DNA of 24,975 nucleotides from Mnemiopsis leidyi (Eukaryota > Ctenophora > Tentaculata > Lobata > Bolinopsidae): NCBI GenBank assembly GCA_000226015.1, contig JH155225.1:116152-141126 (forward strand), read 5' to 3'. Each line of letters opens with the position of its first letter. The first letter of the stretch is position 1. The notes under the pieces were generated by a model. The model ran no database searches, was not told where the DNA came from, and saw nothing but the letters and a program-made list of their open reading frames with translations. Both the position numbers and the translations under genes were made by a program. Shown piece by piece: positions 9,932 through 20,596 of this stretch.

Positions 9932-11223
9932 TATCAGACCATCTTTACCAGACTGTAGGGTAAATCCCCAAAATGGATTTAGGTCCATATGAGGGTATTC
10001 CCGGTGTCACAGCTCCATTCGTTCGAGTATCTACCCACGGCAGTAGTGGGTATTACCTGGATGTCGATGTCGGGGTTACTCCTTCTTCTTCTTCAGAGAA
10101 ACCTCCTGAAGTCCCTCTCGCCCCTTTACCTCGCACTCCTAAACCTGCCCCTCCGGATACACACGCTGTATTCAACAGAGGTATCCGTCATCACCAGAGT
10201 ACTCTGGAACCCTTTACCTACACCGCACTGAACACAATCCAGGAGGAGATGGGGGTTGTCACACAGAACAAGAAGTTTGTCAGAAAGCGATCTGCGAGTG
10301 GTGAGGGGAGATCAGACGTTACCTCCGGCTGTGAGGAACCATCCTCGTCTAAATTGACGTCCAGGCACCAGGGTTTTTATAAACGGTTTGATGACAAACC
10401 CATCAAGCGATCCAGCAGTTTTGAAATGGAAGAAACGGTGGGAGGTGATGTGCGTCCAAGGGGGAGGCTTCTACCTGCCCCTCATGTAAATCCCAATAGA
10501 GATCTACCTCGAGACCCTACCGCTCCAAAACCTCCTCCCTTTCCCGTAAAACTGGCTAAATTTACCAAGGATAGAGTTGTCCCTGCGTCCAAGACTTTTG
10601 CTAATGAGAAGGTAGTCCCTGCAGCTAAAGCTACAAAAACTTTTACAAAAGAGAAAGTTATCCCTGGCGTTAAGACTGGTGCTGAAAGGACGATTTACCA
10701 TACTCGAAAAGGTGCCAAAATAGCACAATACAAAACCCATAAAGGAGCAAGATTGACCAAGAAAAAGGCCGTTCAGTTTTTCGAGGCAACAAAACCGAAG
10801 GTTAAACGTGGTGCAAAAAAGACGGGCAAAAAAGTTAAGCAGTTCATCAGGAGCATCAAGATGAGACGAAGAGGTAGCGATCCAGAATATCCATGGCTTG
10901 ATTACAGAGACTATTGCATGTCTCCTGTGGAAGTGGAAGAGCCCGAGGAAATCCTCGAGAGTGAAGGGGAGGAAGAGTTTATTGAGGAGGTGATCGATCT
11001 TCAGATCCCGGAATTTCAACCCCGGCCTGGTCAGGCATCTCGCGACTTTAAATCTCCCTACTTAGACCAGGTGATGAGAAAGGGTGATGCGATCCCCACC
11101 CCAGTTAGTGGAATGATTAAAGACGACATGAGCTTGTCCAGAAGGAAGTCTCCGCCTGTGAGCGGACTAACTTCGCCAGTGTCCATCCTCTCTTCCCCAG
11201 CCAGCATTCACAGAGATGTTATG
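9932..11223 (+). CDS. large first coding exon: disordered basic Pro/Ser-rich N-terminus of a coiled-coil protein
   Basis: The exon runs from the acceptor at 9931 to the donor ATG/GTAAGT (11224). Translation starts at ATG 9973 (context AAAATGG; in-frame TAA at 9961) and gives 417 codons in phase 0. Residues 1-60 are Gly/Ser/Pro-rich; basic Ser clusters lie at 104-110 and 145-149. Residues 196-235 hold three copies of a short Lys-rich motif (DRVVPASKTF, NEKVVPAAKA, KEKVIPGVKT). Residues 240-300 are strongly basic (KKTGKKVKQF...KMRRR), 318-340 strongly acidic, and 375-410 Ser-Pro-rich (SPPVSGLTSPVS). No enzyme domain is seen. The basic stretch could bind nucleic acid, microtubules or lipid, and the SP sites suggest proline-directed phosphorylation; both are inference. 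Downstream exons on the same strand encode a coiled coil. In the full model (9585-21123) the protein is about 744 aa. A centrosome/cilium scaffold is a possible but unproven family. Confidence 0.75.
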
Positions 11224-12385
11224 GTAAGTTGACTGTTAGACAATGTCCGGTATTGTCATTTCAATAGCACATGTTCTGCACTTCCTCTGTCTTCTTCTTT
11301 CCTGCCAGACCATTTCCTCACCTTCATATCCAGCTAATTGGCACAGTTCACAGCTTTGAAAACTGTGTCGAGTATTCTCATGCACTTTCATCGCTAGCAC
11401 TGTCGCCCGATAGTGAACTTCGTCGGTAATAATCGAGTAGTCTGGTCGTAGGGGTCATTTTATCAAGGTCACACACAGCATCAAACTTGTTACTTTATCA
11501 GGACACGATTAAATCAGTTTGGGAATTCTTGAGAAACGACTGGCATTCGGAGAAATGACAGTTGCCAGACCCCGGTGCCAGATCGTTACCGCCGTGGATG
11601 AAGCACAGCTTGCTCATGTTGTAATGAAGGTATAAAAAGCTAAGCCATCGGGGGAGTCTTAATGTTGTGCAGTATTACTTTTATAGACCTTTAGACTCTC
11701 AGACGTGCTGAGCTATCGTGTGACCATTGTGAAAAGGATCTCCGTTTGCTCCGTTTTTTTGAATCAGTATAAAGTTTTGCATAACCGGTTGGGGGACCGG
11801 TACTGAACATGTTTGAGTACACATCTGTTCCTATTTATGGTAGGAAGATCAATCTAAGGGTTAAGGTAAGAATTGGAATTCAGATTTGTTTTTTATTCGT
11901 CATGGTAGAAATTTACATACTCAAAAAGTAAAAGTAAAATTAAGTGCGGTATCAGTTAAAAAACGAAGTTGTATCTTTAGAAAAGAGTAAACAAATAAAC
12001 TGCCACGTCAATGACACGAACAATGTGTGTCGCTGTCAGTTCACATTCAGCAAATGTCGTTTTGTTTTAGAACAGCAAACAAAGAAACAAATGACACTTC
12101 ATTCGTCAAATTCACTCAGAAAATGCACATTGTCATTACCGAACATCGCCCCGCACTCTCACATTGTTTTCTCTTTATTTTTTCATTTTGCTTTCTAGTT
12201 TTAAAATTTTCTTTAAAAATACCAAATATTAGAATTTTAATTATATTTGTGTCTTAAACTGCTTTGCGTCAATAATTCATTAGTTTCAAATTATTCGAAA
12301 AACTTACTCTTCTACTTCTCTTTATTTTGTCTTCTCTAACCCCGGACGATTTACCGACTGGTGCAGTAGATGCTACCAAGTAGAG

Positions 12386-12703
12386 GATATCCCTGATCAG
12401 CAACAATCCCTCGTCTCGTCCCGACACACCCCCTTCTCGTCCCGACTCCCATGTCCCGACCTGGACGTCCCGAAGTGTGATATGTACCGAGGTCCCGACT
12501 GTATCTCCCAAGTGTACGGTACCAGACTGAAACCCCTTCACAACGACCCCCTGACCGCCCGCCTGTTTGCGAGCGGGAGGCGGCTGCTCACACCCGAGCG
12601 GACAGTGGGGAGTGGCGGGATTTTACGTGACATCCGGAGTGCAGCCCCGGCTCGAGTTGAAGAAGATGGTGTCGTTTTTAGGAGGAGCTCTCTAAATGAG
12701 AAG
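12386..12703 (+). CDS. second coding exon of the coiled-coil gene (linker region)
   Basis: This G+C-rich open segment of 106 codons ends at AAG/GTGCGG in phase 0, which matches the next exon. Codon use and composition stand out from the AT-rich flanks. The start is uncertain. The GAG at 12383-12385 keeps phase 0 with the 11223 donor and is my choice. The better-looking acceptor GGTGCAG at 12366 would open TAG in phase 0 and only works in another phase. The sequence is Arg/Pro/Ser-rich (for example LLTPERTVGSGG and VVFRRSSLNEK), with no recognised domain, and probably continues the disordered N-terminal half. Confidence 0.65.
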
Positions 12704-13000
12704 GTGCGGTTTCTCGTTTTATAAAGTTTGTATTTTGGTGTTTTGTTCTTTTATTGCACAACATCATTTTCATGGAAATGTAGCAGAACCAGATCTGGAA
12801 AATTGTTTTTTGGGGGGAGGGGGGCCCACCTGTTTCGAAACACGAAACAGCGACTAGCTTAGAGAAGACAGAGACATCAACTGTAACGGGATCAATGATT
12901 ACCCACTCTTTTGATACCATCACCTAAATATTAAGATTTAAGGACTGAACTAACATGCGATAAATATTGCCGGTGCTGAATACAATTTGTAAGACGTGCG

Positions 13001-13990
13001 GTTTACTTCAGAGACCGATGGCTTATAACGCACGTCAGATCACGAAGATGGTCGATAGGTAAAATAATTAAATGCATAAACGGTCACGCTCAGAGGTGGT
13101 CATTCTTGCTGTAATCAATCGCCCATCATATAGCTCAGCAGCATTAGAGCACTAGCAGTAGTCAACAAACTGCCACGTGATACTGTCGCAACACAGAACC
13201 GAATAATCAGATAATGTTATTAACCTACCATCTTATTGGCTAAAATTCTCTGAATATCATGCAAACCTTGACTGATGGCTCCTATCGGAATCTCTGCTAT
13301 CTCTGTTGATCAATATTGGTGTTCAACGTATTCGTGAACTTTCTTCCTTGGCTCATTTCTCTGTTCCCAAACAAAGGTGAAACAAAGTCGTGCGCTGCTT
13401 CCAGGTAGCGTGGTCACGTGGTCAAATTTTCTATCACGTGACGCTGAAATTGTTATTTTGTAGGTGGTGGATTCCTGGTACAACCCGGAGCTCCTTCCCA
13501 AGGTTTTGTTTCAAGTGACTTCGGTCATGTGACTGTCTGCATGTAGAAAATGTGCAAGTGGTGTTTTTATCAGCGTGGAAGTATATTTGTGATGCTTATT
13601 TACGTACCTATTCGTGAAAGTGGTATTAGTGATTGAAGCATCAATTTGGGAAAAGATTAGAAAGCGTCTCACTCAAGTGAAGCATCATGAAACTTAGTTT
13701 TTAATTCAAACTCTTTGCAAATAAACAGTATCGGCAAGGTCATATTAATCGACCGACAAACTTTTTTATTTCTTTAGTCTTCACTTTGAGCTTGTCAATA
13801 TCAATCTTAACAATAAGATTAATGCTGGCAGACTGCCGTTTACTTTTATGATATTTTTCTGAGAGATTGATCACGTGATACACAACATTTCATTATCAGC
13901 AAAGAGCACATAACTAGGTCACAGCTGCTTCTCCTACCTATTTTTCCGTGCTTAACAAGAAGCTCAAGAAAAAGCTAAAATTCTTTATCA
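13001..13990. other. intron sequence with E-box sites
   Basis: I see no exon here. CACGTG occurs near 13415, 13434 and 13872, the last inside the palindrome ATCACGTGAT. A tRNA A-box-like string (TAGCTCAGCAGCATTAGAGC) starts near 13131, but no matching T-arm follows. Confidence 0.35.
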
Positions 13991-13993
13991 CAG

Positions 13994-14125
13994 AGTCTGA
14001 ACACATCGGAGATGCAGGACGCTTGTACTATAGACAAGTTGAAGCAGGAGATACAGCGACTACAGAAAACCCTCTCTGATAAGGAAGACCTGGTTCTAGC
14101 TACGCGTCGTATTGCAGCTGACAAG
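13994..14125 (+). CDS. coiled-coil exon 1 (132 nt)
   Basis: Between acceptor TTTATCACAG (ending 13993) and donor AAG/GTTCGT lie exactly 44 phase-0 codons. After the start SLNTSEMQDACTIDK, the segment IDKLKQEIQRLQKTLSDKED shows a/d leucine/isoleucine spacing and dense Lys/Glu, typical of a parallel coiled coil. It follows the linker exon in phase. The donor is followed at once by a minisatellite, so splicing here may vary if the array length varies. Confidence 0.8.
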
Positions 14126-14129
14126 GTTC

Positions 14130-14904
14130 GTTACCTGGTTACATTGTTTCTGTTACCTGGTTACCTTGTTTCTGTTACCTGTTTACCTTGTTTCTGTTAC
14201 CTGGTTACCTTGTTTCTGTTACCTGGTTACCTTGTTTCTGTTACCTGGTTACCTTGTATCTGTTACCTGGTTACCTTGTTTCTGTTACCTGGTTACCTTG
14301 TTTCTGTTACCNNNNNNNNNNNNNNNNNNNNNNNNNNNNNNNNNNNNNNNNNNNNNNNNNNNNNNNNNNNNNNNNNNNNNNNNNNNNNNNNNNNNNNNNN
14401 NNNNNNNNNNNNNNNNNNNNNNNNNNNNNNNNNNNNNNNNNNNNNNNNNNNNNNNNNNNNNNNNNNNNNNNNNNNNNNNNNNNNNNNNNNNNNNNNNNNN
14501 NNNNNNNNNNNNNNNNNNNNNNNNNNNNNNNNNNNNNNNNNNNNNNNNNNNNNNNNNNNNNNNNNNNNNNNNNNNNNNNNNNNNNNNNNNNNNNNNNNNN
14601 NNNNNNNNNNNNNNNNNNNNNNNNNNNNNNNNNNNNNNNNNNNNNNNNNNNNNNNNNNNNNNNNNNNNNNNNNNNNNNNNNNNNNNNNNNNNNNNNNNNN
14701 NNNNNNNNNTTACCTTGTTTCTGTTACCTGGTTACCTTGTTTCTGTTACGGCCTGGTTACCTTGTTTCTGTTACCTGGTTACCTTGTTTCTGTTACCTAG
14801 TTACCGTGTTTCTTTTACCTGGTTACCTTGTTTCTGTTACCTGGTTACCTTGTTTCTGTTACCTGGTTACCTTGTTTCTGTTACCTGGTTACCTTGGTTA
14901 CCCG
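14130..14904. repeat. 22-bp minisatellite spanning an assembly gap
   Basis: Unit GTTACCTGGTTACCTTGTTT plus CT (22 bp) repeats about eight times from 14130 to the gap and about eight and a half times from 14710 to about 14904, with few changes (for example TTACGGCCTGG near 14750). It begins four bases after the donor at 14125. The repeat is open in several frames and yields meaningless peptides rich in YLVTLFLLPG. True copy number is unknown because of the gap. Confidence 0.95.
14312..14709. other. assembly gap, 398 N
   Basis: Unknown bases lie wholly inside the 22-bp minisatellite, so the gap is almost certainly an unresolved part of the array. Its real length may differ from 398. No coding exon is expected within it, because the flanking exons at 13994-14125 and 15045-15176 are already in matching phase. 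Confidence 0.98.
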
Positions 14905-15044
14905 GTTTGAGGTTTCTCGATTGTCTGGCCGCGTTATTTTTACACATTTTTGTCCACAATTTTACAATTACTTAGATTCTTATAATGTTACTCCGTACTA
15001 CCGCACAAAACCGCAACTTACTCTCCGCTAACAAATGATTCTAG

Positions 15045-15176
15045 GAACGCAAACTGAAGGGCGAGTTGGCCGAAGTGACGGAGAAGTACGGGGAGGTTTG
15101 TCAGGAGAAAGTCTCCCTGGAGGACGAGATTATTTTGTTAAAGGACACCTCCGTTAACAAGGAGGAGCACAATAAG
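15045..15176 (+). CDS. coiled-coil exon 2 (132 nt)
   Basis: Acceptor GATTCTAG (ending 15044) and donor AAG/GTCTGT bound exactly 44 phase-0 codons, starting ERKLKGELAEVTEKYGEV and ending NKEEHNK. Hydrophobic residues (L, V, Y, V, L, I, L) recur at heptad-like spacing between charged residues. The sequence continues the helix of the previous exon without a break in phase. Confidence 0.85.
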
Positions 15177-15388
15177 GTCTGTCTGACAATATTTGACATT
15201 TATTTTCATTGCACTCAGTTACACATAATATACCGCAGGGCTTTGAATCTCATGTTCTAGAAATACAGCATCTTCTCATAGAATCAAATGATAAAATTCT
15301 AAAATTCAAAAGCCACCTCTGAAAATTCAGCCTAAGAATGTTTCAAAGGCATTCCCAGCACACTTCAGCCAATTTTTTCTTATCACAG

Positions 15389-15520
15389 TTATTCAACCTG
15401 TACACCAAGACGGAAGCCCTAGTATTTGAGCTGCAGAGTAAGCTAGTAAACTGCGCTGCTACCGTCCCGCTGGAAGAGTATAGGATGTTACAGAGAGAAC
15501 TGGAGGAAAGCACGGACGAG
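15389..15520 (+). CDS. coiled-coil exon 3 (132 nt)
   Basis: Acceptor TCTTATCACAG (ending 15388) and donor GAG/GTCTGG enclose another exactly 44-codon phase-0 exon. It starts LFNLYTKTEALVFELQSKL, has a short break around NCAATVP, and resumes EEYRMLQRELEESTDE. The VP...EEYR..LQ.EL break-and-restart pattern is common in centrosomal coiled-coil proteins, but I cannot assign an orthologue. Confidence 0.85.
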
Positions 15521-16437
15521 GTCTGGTTTTCACTTAGAGGGGGTCGGGGTGGGGGGTTTTAGCTTTATGTTTATAGCTATAGGATGTCTTGGACTTGAGG
15601 ATAGTAATTATCTGGCGTTATGTAGGATTTAAGAATTCATGTGCAGTGTTAGGTCAAAAGGAATATTCATAAAAATTTGATATATGGTTAGGTTAGGCTG
15701 TTAGGGGTGTTTAAAACTCAAAGTTTGCGAGGGTTATCTGGCTTTCTAGATCTTAAATTTGACAATTTCTCCGGGGCCTAGCCGATAAGGTAGATAAGTA
15801 TAGTTTTTACAATCGATGTTCCAACAATATATCCCCCTTATCCTCATGTGTCCCATTATGTTGTAGAACTGAATGTGACGTCATGTCTCTTGTGTAGACA
15901 TTAGGCAGTAGGCACCGTTCAATTTAATTGAAGAGATGGTAAAAGTTTAGTCCCAGACGAAATTTATTTGGCTAATGATCTGTCTGCGTTGACAGCTATG
16001 TTATTACTTGAAATTATCCAATATTTAACGATGAAGCTCAAGAACTTTGCATCTATTGCTATGAATGAAATTAGAACATTTCAACATGGATAGTCGTTCA
16101 GAATAAAAATTTAGCCAACTTGTCTAAAATTTGTATTTTGGCAATTTCAATTGCCAGGAGGTTTATGAAATTATCTTTAGACTGACCTTTGACCTATCTA
16201 CGAAAGTTAAATTGGAAAATTGGCTTAGGAAATAAACAAAATAACAATTATAGAACCATTTTCACTTTAATTTGAAATCGTGGAAACTGTAGGGAAACAA
16301 AATTGTTTTGGCGCCTTTTCGGTATTTGGTATCAAAGATAATGTCTAAATTAGAATACTGCAGATAGATTTTACCCTATTAATTTAAATTATCATTAATT
16401 TTCCCGATTTTATCGCTTTAGTTGTTACTGGTTGTAG

Positions 16438-16533
16438 GTGCTCCAGTACAAAGAACTTGCGGCAAGAAAAGAGAAGGAGTTAGAAGCGGTCATTTTGTCT
16501 CAGAGCGACCGAATTCAAGCCCTTAAGGAAGAG
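16438..16533 (+). CDS. coiled-coil exon 4 (96 nt)
   Basis: Acceptor ACTGGTTGTAG (ending 16437) and donor GAG/GTATTG bound 32 phase-0 codons, VLQYKELAARKEKELEAVIL followed by SQSDRIQALKEE. This is a clear coiled-coil pattern that joins in phase with exon 3 and exon 5. The preceding intron (15521-16437) is AT-rich with no exon visible. Confidence 0.82.
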
Positions 16534-17071
16534 GTATTGCAGTGTGAACAAGTGTGATTTGTGAAAATAGTTCGTAGGATTTTATCTTTAAATTTATCAA
16601 AAATCACATCATTGCACACAACCACACGCAATGTATCTCATAATATGGGGGACCGGGCGAACAATAGTTGTTAAACTTTAATGTGAAAGTGTAACAAGAT
16701 TTGCAACTACCTAAAAATAAACCATGAGATATGTTTTAGAACCAAACTAATTGACAGCACTATAAACGACTCCGGACGTAATCTTTTGGTTTAGTAGGTT
16801 CATATTTAGGTTTTGATAATTTTTGCGATTAATGTTCAAGATAAAAGTATTTCAATTTTTTAATATTCTACACAAGCCGTCACTCAGCATTTATAGCATA
16901 TTTTTAATATTTCAGAAGTTTTTTATATTAGGTTCTCGTGTAAGTCTCTTAAGCAAGAACAAAATTTCACATTAAAATAATTGAAAGTTCCGAAAATTTT
17001 GAAGTTAAGTATAGTCTTCAACACGATTTAGTTTACATTTTTCATCTTGAAAAATCTTAAAACCCTTTCAG

Positions 17072-17187
17072 CACGCCAAACAGTTGGCTGAGGGACATCA
17101 ACTAACTAAAAAAGAAGTAACTGACAGGGATGAAAAGTTAAAACTTTTAAAGGAACAGATTACATCCGCCCTGGACGAAAAGTCAAT
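17072..17187 (+). CDS. coiled-coil exon 5 (116 nt, ends in split codon)
   Basis: The exon lies between acceptor ACCCTTTCAG (ending 17071) and donor AT/GTGAGT. It encodes HAKQLAEGHQLTKKEV, then TDRDEKLKLLKEQITSALDE, KS and two bases (AT) of a split codon. This is the first exon of the series not ending in phase 0. No continuation lies in the 230 bp before the convergent GPCR gene, so the next exon must lie beyond it. Confidence 0.8.
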
Positions 17188-17415
17188 GTGAGTCGTTATT
17201 TCATGTCTACGGTTTGTTTGAAATGTTTTTAACTTTTAAATCTCCAGTCGGGCGACTAGTGTAAGTCTTTAGTTAAGTGACCGGTGTTAGTCTTAAACAT
17301 CCAGATCACTTTTAGTCATTGATTTAGTAGTCTTCTCGAGACATTGATATCATTAACTTGAAGTTTTCAAAATCCGTACTTAAACTTGAGAAATGTCAGA
17401 AGCAAGGGAGCTGCT

Positions 17416-18636
17416 TCATTCAGGAGTGAGTCCGAGATTTCCCTTGCCCAGAGGAGTAATTGGTGTGGTGACCTGACTCTCCTGCGTTCTACAACTAGCA
17501 CTCCTGCTCAGGGTCATCCTAGTCACCCCCTGTCTGGAGTCCAGGACTTTGTGACTCTGAGCCCAGGTTCCAGACGAGTAACTGCTGTTTCGTCTAGTTA
17601 CTGTATTCCTCAATCTCTCCCAAAGATTGTACATGAAGTTTCTAAACCGTCTGTTTGTCACAGTATAGATCAGAGGATTAGAAACCGAGTTAAGGAAGAG
17701 AGCCTCGATTGAGATAACCTTAAAGCAGGCATCAATGTAAGCCTGGTTGATCTGCCAAAGAATTCTTATCGTCATGGGTGTAACCGAGATGACAAAAGCC
17801 CAGGCAACACAGGAAACAGTGATGATGGCTTTCTTACACGGCAAATTCTGTCCGACATTTCGGAGCTGTTCTAGATGTCCCTTGTCTTGCTTACCGCAGA
17901 GATTAGCCTCTCTCCTCTGTTTCGCGAAGTTACTCTTAGTGACACACACCAGGATACCAATGTTGGCCAGCACGATGGTGGTAAGAGGAAGCACCATGGT
18001 CAGCACGGTGGCAACCCCCGTGTACACCACCATGTGGGTCCGGGGATCAGTTATCCCGGAGGGTTGACAGCTCAGCAGGGTCGGAGAGAAGAACCAGTAC
18101 TGTCCCATCAGGTGTATACACAGCATGTAGGAGGAGATGAAGACTGCAACACCGAAAATGATACGTCTAGCCAGTCTGCATGTCAGCGTTCTGGCGGACA
18201 GCGGATATGTCAGAGAATATAACCGGTAGATAGAGACTCCTTGGATGACGGTCATCTCTATCATGCAGCAGGAGAAACCTACAAACCCCTGGATATAGCA
18301 GACAACTGCACCCAACACCCATCTCTTGAAGATGAGGGTAATCCAGACCGGGACAGAGTAGGTCAGCACAATCAGGATGTCCAGAATCGCCAGAGCTTCC
18401 ACCAGGACCGTGGAGATCTTGTCTACAGCTATGGCGTTGAACTTCAGAGACCCCACTAAAACGACAATGTTTCCCATCAATCCGAAGATGGTGGCGATGG
18501 AGTGGTAGGCGAGAAGTCCGATGTGGCCACCGTCAGAGAAGTGGAGGTAGTCGTTTATGTCCTCTACACTTGTAAAGTTGTCTGACTCAACTAACTTGAA
18601 TTTCATGGCTGTAACCTGAATGATGGGTATTGTCAA
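17416..18636 (-). CDS. class A (rhodopsin-like) GPCR, single exon, orphan
   Basis: This is an intact 406-residue frame. It has an N-terminal sequon NFT at 20-22, seven hydrophobic segments, and class A landmarks: GNIVV with N55 (TM1), LAILD with D86 (TM2), C113 at the TM3 start pairing with C190 in extracellular loop 2, P287 in TM6, and NPLIY at 320-324 (TM7). A basic helix-8-like stretch (NRRFRNFMYNLWERLR) and a Ser/Thr-rich tail, with likely kinase/arrestin sites, follow. The DRY motif at the end of TM3 is replaced by YRL (137-139), so the acidic residue is absent while Arg is kept; the TM6 CWxP motif is also altered (FVISVTP). The ligand cannot be inferred. The start could instead be Met11: ATTCAG just before it resembles a splice acceptor. 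The gene lies antisense in the last intron of the modelled coiled-coil gene. Confidence 0.9.
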   Translation of the reverse strand: MTIPIIQVTAMKFKLVESDNFTSVEDINDYLHFSDGGHIGLLAYHSIATIFGLMGNIVVLVGSLKFNAIAVDKISTVLVEALAILDILIVLTYSVPVWITLIFKRWVLGAVVCYIQGFVGFSCCMIEMTVIQGVSIYRLYSLTYPLSARTLTCRLARRIIFGVAVFISSYMLCIHLMGQYWFFSPTLLSCQPSGITDPRTHMVVYTGVATVLTMVLPLTTIVLANIGILVCVTKSNFAKQRREANLCGKQDKGHLEQLRNVGQNLPCKKAIITVSCVAWAFVISVTPMTIRILWQINQAYIDACFKVISIEALFLNSVSNPLIYTVTNRRFRNFMYNLWERLRNTVTRRNSSYSSGTWAQSHKVLDSRQGVTRMTLSRSASCRTQESQVTTPITPLGKGNLGLTPE

Positions 18637-18709
18637 ATCTGAGAGAAGTACAGCGCAGTTATCTTCTTCAATAATTTAATAACCATTGTCAAAATTTTAA
18701 AATGGATAA

Positions 18710-18719
18710 CTTTATATAG
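18710..18719 (-). promoter_or_regulatory. candidate TATA box of the GPCR gene
   Basis: On the minus strand this reads CTATATAAAG, close to the TATA consensus, 74-83 bp upstream of the first ATG. A start site about 30 bp downstream would leave a 5' leader of roughly 45-50 nt. The surrounding DNA is AT-rich, so chance is possible. Confidence 0.4.
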
Positions 18720-19341
18720 GTATATAAGCATATGATAAGTATAAGTATATGTAATGTAAGTATTTTTATAATGAATAAAAAGATGAAATTAAAATTTGTG
18801 TCTTGGAGTAGGAAATATCCCTATATACAGAGTCGCGTCTACAAAAAGTTACTATTCTTCAAAAAAGCCTCGACATTAAGTTGATGATCAGGTTACAAAA
18901 TTTAAGAACTATATCTTAAAACTTTAGAACAAGCAACGGAAGCAGAGAATACACTTGGTTTACTATGAGTCCAAAAACGCTGCGCCTCCTAATTTCCCAT
19001 TACGATTGCTTTTGTTTGATGAGAAATTAGGTAAGAGAAAAAAGAGGAAACTGTTAACAGTGCTTCCACTACGTAATTAGTTGTCAGTTAGGATTCCACG
19101 TTATTTAGATCCTCCCATTGTCCGCTGTGAATGACTTAAATCTGACGTGTGTATTAATGAAGGCATGATATTCAATTATTCACTGCCTGATAATATAAGT
19201 ACTCATGCTTTATTGTGTACCAACAATGGAACTAGTACAGCTTCTTCATTGTGTACTTACAAAGGATGAGGAAAGAAGCATGACAGTGATAACCTTCTCC
19301 ATGAGGTGAACTGACTAAGGAGTGAGGGCCCATGATGCTTT

Positions 19342-19411
19342 AGTGACAGTTGCTATAGTGACAGTTGCTATAGTGACAGTTGCTATAGTGACTTGTTGCT
19401 TTAGTGACAGT
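19342..19411. repeat. 15-bp tandem repeat
   Basis: Unit TGACAGTTGCTATAG is repeated three times and followed by a diverged fourth copy (TGACTTGTTGCTTTAG). It is open in one frame only because the unit is a multiple of three. No coding evidence. Confidence 0.85.
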
Positions 19412-20556
19412 TTCAATGTGATTCTTATTGTAACTCTTCGTCCGACAGGAAGAGAGTCACATTGCAACATATCTATATTAAGAAAGACACGAAACTTCCA
19501 GATCTAGTTCCACTACCTAAGTAGCCACAAATAGAACAACTCGTTATAAAAACTATCGGGCATTAGAAGTAGAACTGTTGCGAAAACTGTTGACTTGAAG
19601 TTACACAAATGTATTCCTCTACATCGATTATAAATCTCAATTTTTTCCTCACTAGAACGAGAAGTAAGAAAGTACGGGTAAGGTAAGCGTAAGGGTAAGG
19701 GTGAGGGTAAAAGCTGGCAGGCGGATCATTTATCATACAGCACAATTATGGGAGGTTATCGCGTAGAAACAGGAAACTGTTTATGAAGATGATTTAGATG
19801 CGACATAATCTGTGTTAGGGTATGTATGCGGAAGGAGGCATTTTTCAGTCTTTTGGTATAGTTGTTATGGTACAGAAAGTTGCAGAAAATCGTTTTCACT
19901 CTTTACTATCAGACATGTCGATTGTTGTTATACTATCAAAATGCAAGCTCATTAATCGCTCCAATAACTAACCTTGATTTGTTGATTACATTTGATCCAC
20001 CTGGTCAAATTCTAAATTTGAAAAAAAAGAACACGAAATAAACAAAAGTAAACAAAAAACGCCAAAAGCCCAAAGACTACCAAAAGTGGTAGTTTGGCAT
20101 GAATTTCTATGAGGTTGCACTCCTTCTGCTCGGAGGAATTACGGAGGAATTTGCCAATTAAACAGTACACAGTTTAAGGTGGTTATCCGATGGTTAATGT
20201 CGAAATTTCTTTTGTATACCCGATCAAGGAACTCAATTTTTAATCGGTTAGAGGTCCCTTTCTATGTACTATATCAAAACTACACGGAAATTATGAGGCT
20301 GTACTAAAATCATTAATTTGAACTTTGCGACAAGGCATAACGAAAAGTGGAGCGTCCTTCTCATTCGTAGTCTCCTCTTAACGTACGTGCAATTAATGAC
20401 TAGTCACTGTATTCTGTAATGACAGATATATTGACGATTCCAGATGATGCAATCTGTAATTGTACTGTAATGAATTAGCCCTAAACTTCACTACAATAAC
20501 ACTAATTGATAATGAGACGAGGCTGCCTAATAGACATTCTATGGAATAACAATGAT

Positions 20557-20596
20557 CGCTCTTCAGTGCCACTCCTCGCTCTTCAGTGCCACTCCT
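20557..20596. repeat. 20-bp exact duplication
   Basis: CGCTCTTCAGTGCCACTCCT occurs twice head to tail with no mismatch. There is no coding context. Confidence 0.85.

Noticed and set aside
10504-11019. 171-codon minus-strand frame opposite the large exon
   Set aside because: It is a shadow of the plus-strand coding exon, which has better composition, start context and splice sites.
13124-13200. tRNA-like A box (TAGCTCAGCAGC...TTAGAGC)
   Set aside because: No T-arm or GGTTCGA-type B box at the right distance and no closing acceptor stem.
14012-15031. Long hydrophobic open frames over the minisatellite and gap
   Set aside because: They are read-through of an intronic tandem repeat and of unknown bases; only 13994-14125 is coding.
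17386-18459. Several plus-strand frames opposite the GPCR
   Set aside because: Antisense shadows of an intact GPCR with full class A motifs.
18886-18935. Acceptor-like GATGATCAG as the next exon after 17187
   Set aside because: In the required phase it meets a stop after a few codons with no coiled-coil pattern; 21066 fits better.
19676-19710. Telomere-like GTAAGGGTAAGGGT run
   Set aside because: Short and irregular hexamers, better explained as simple sequence than as an interstitial telomere.
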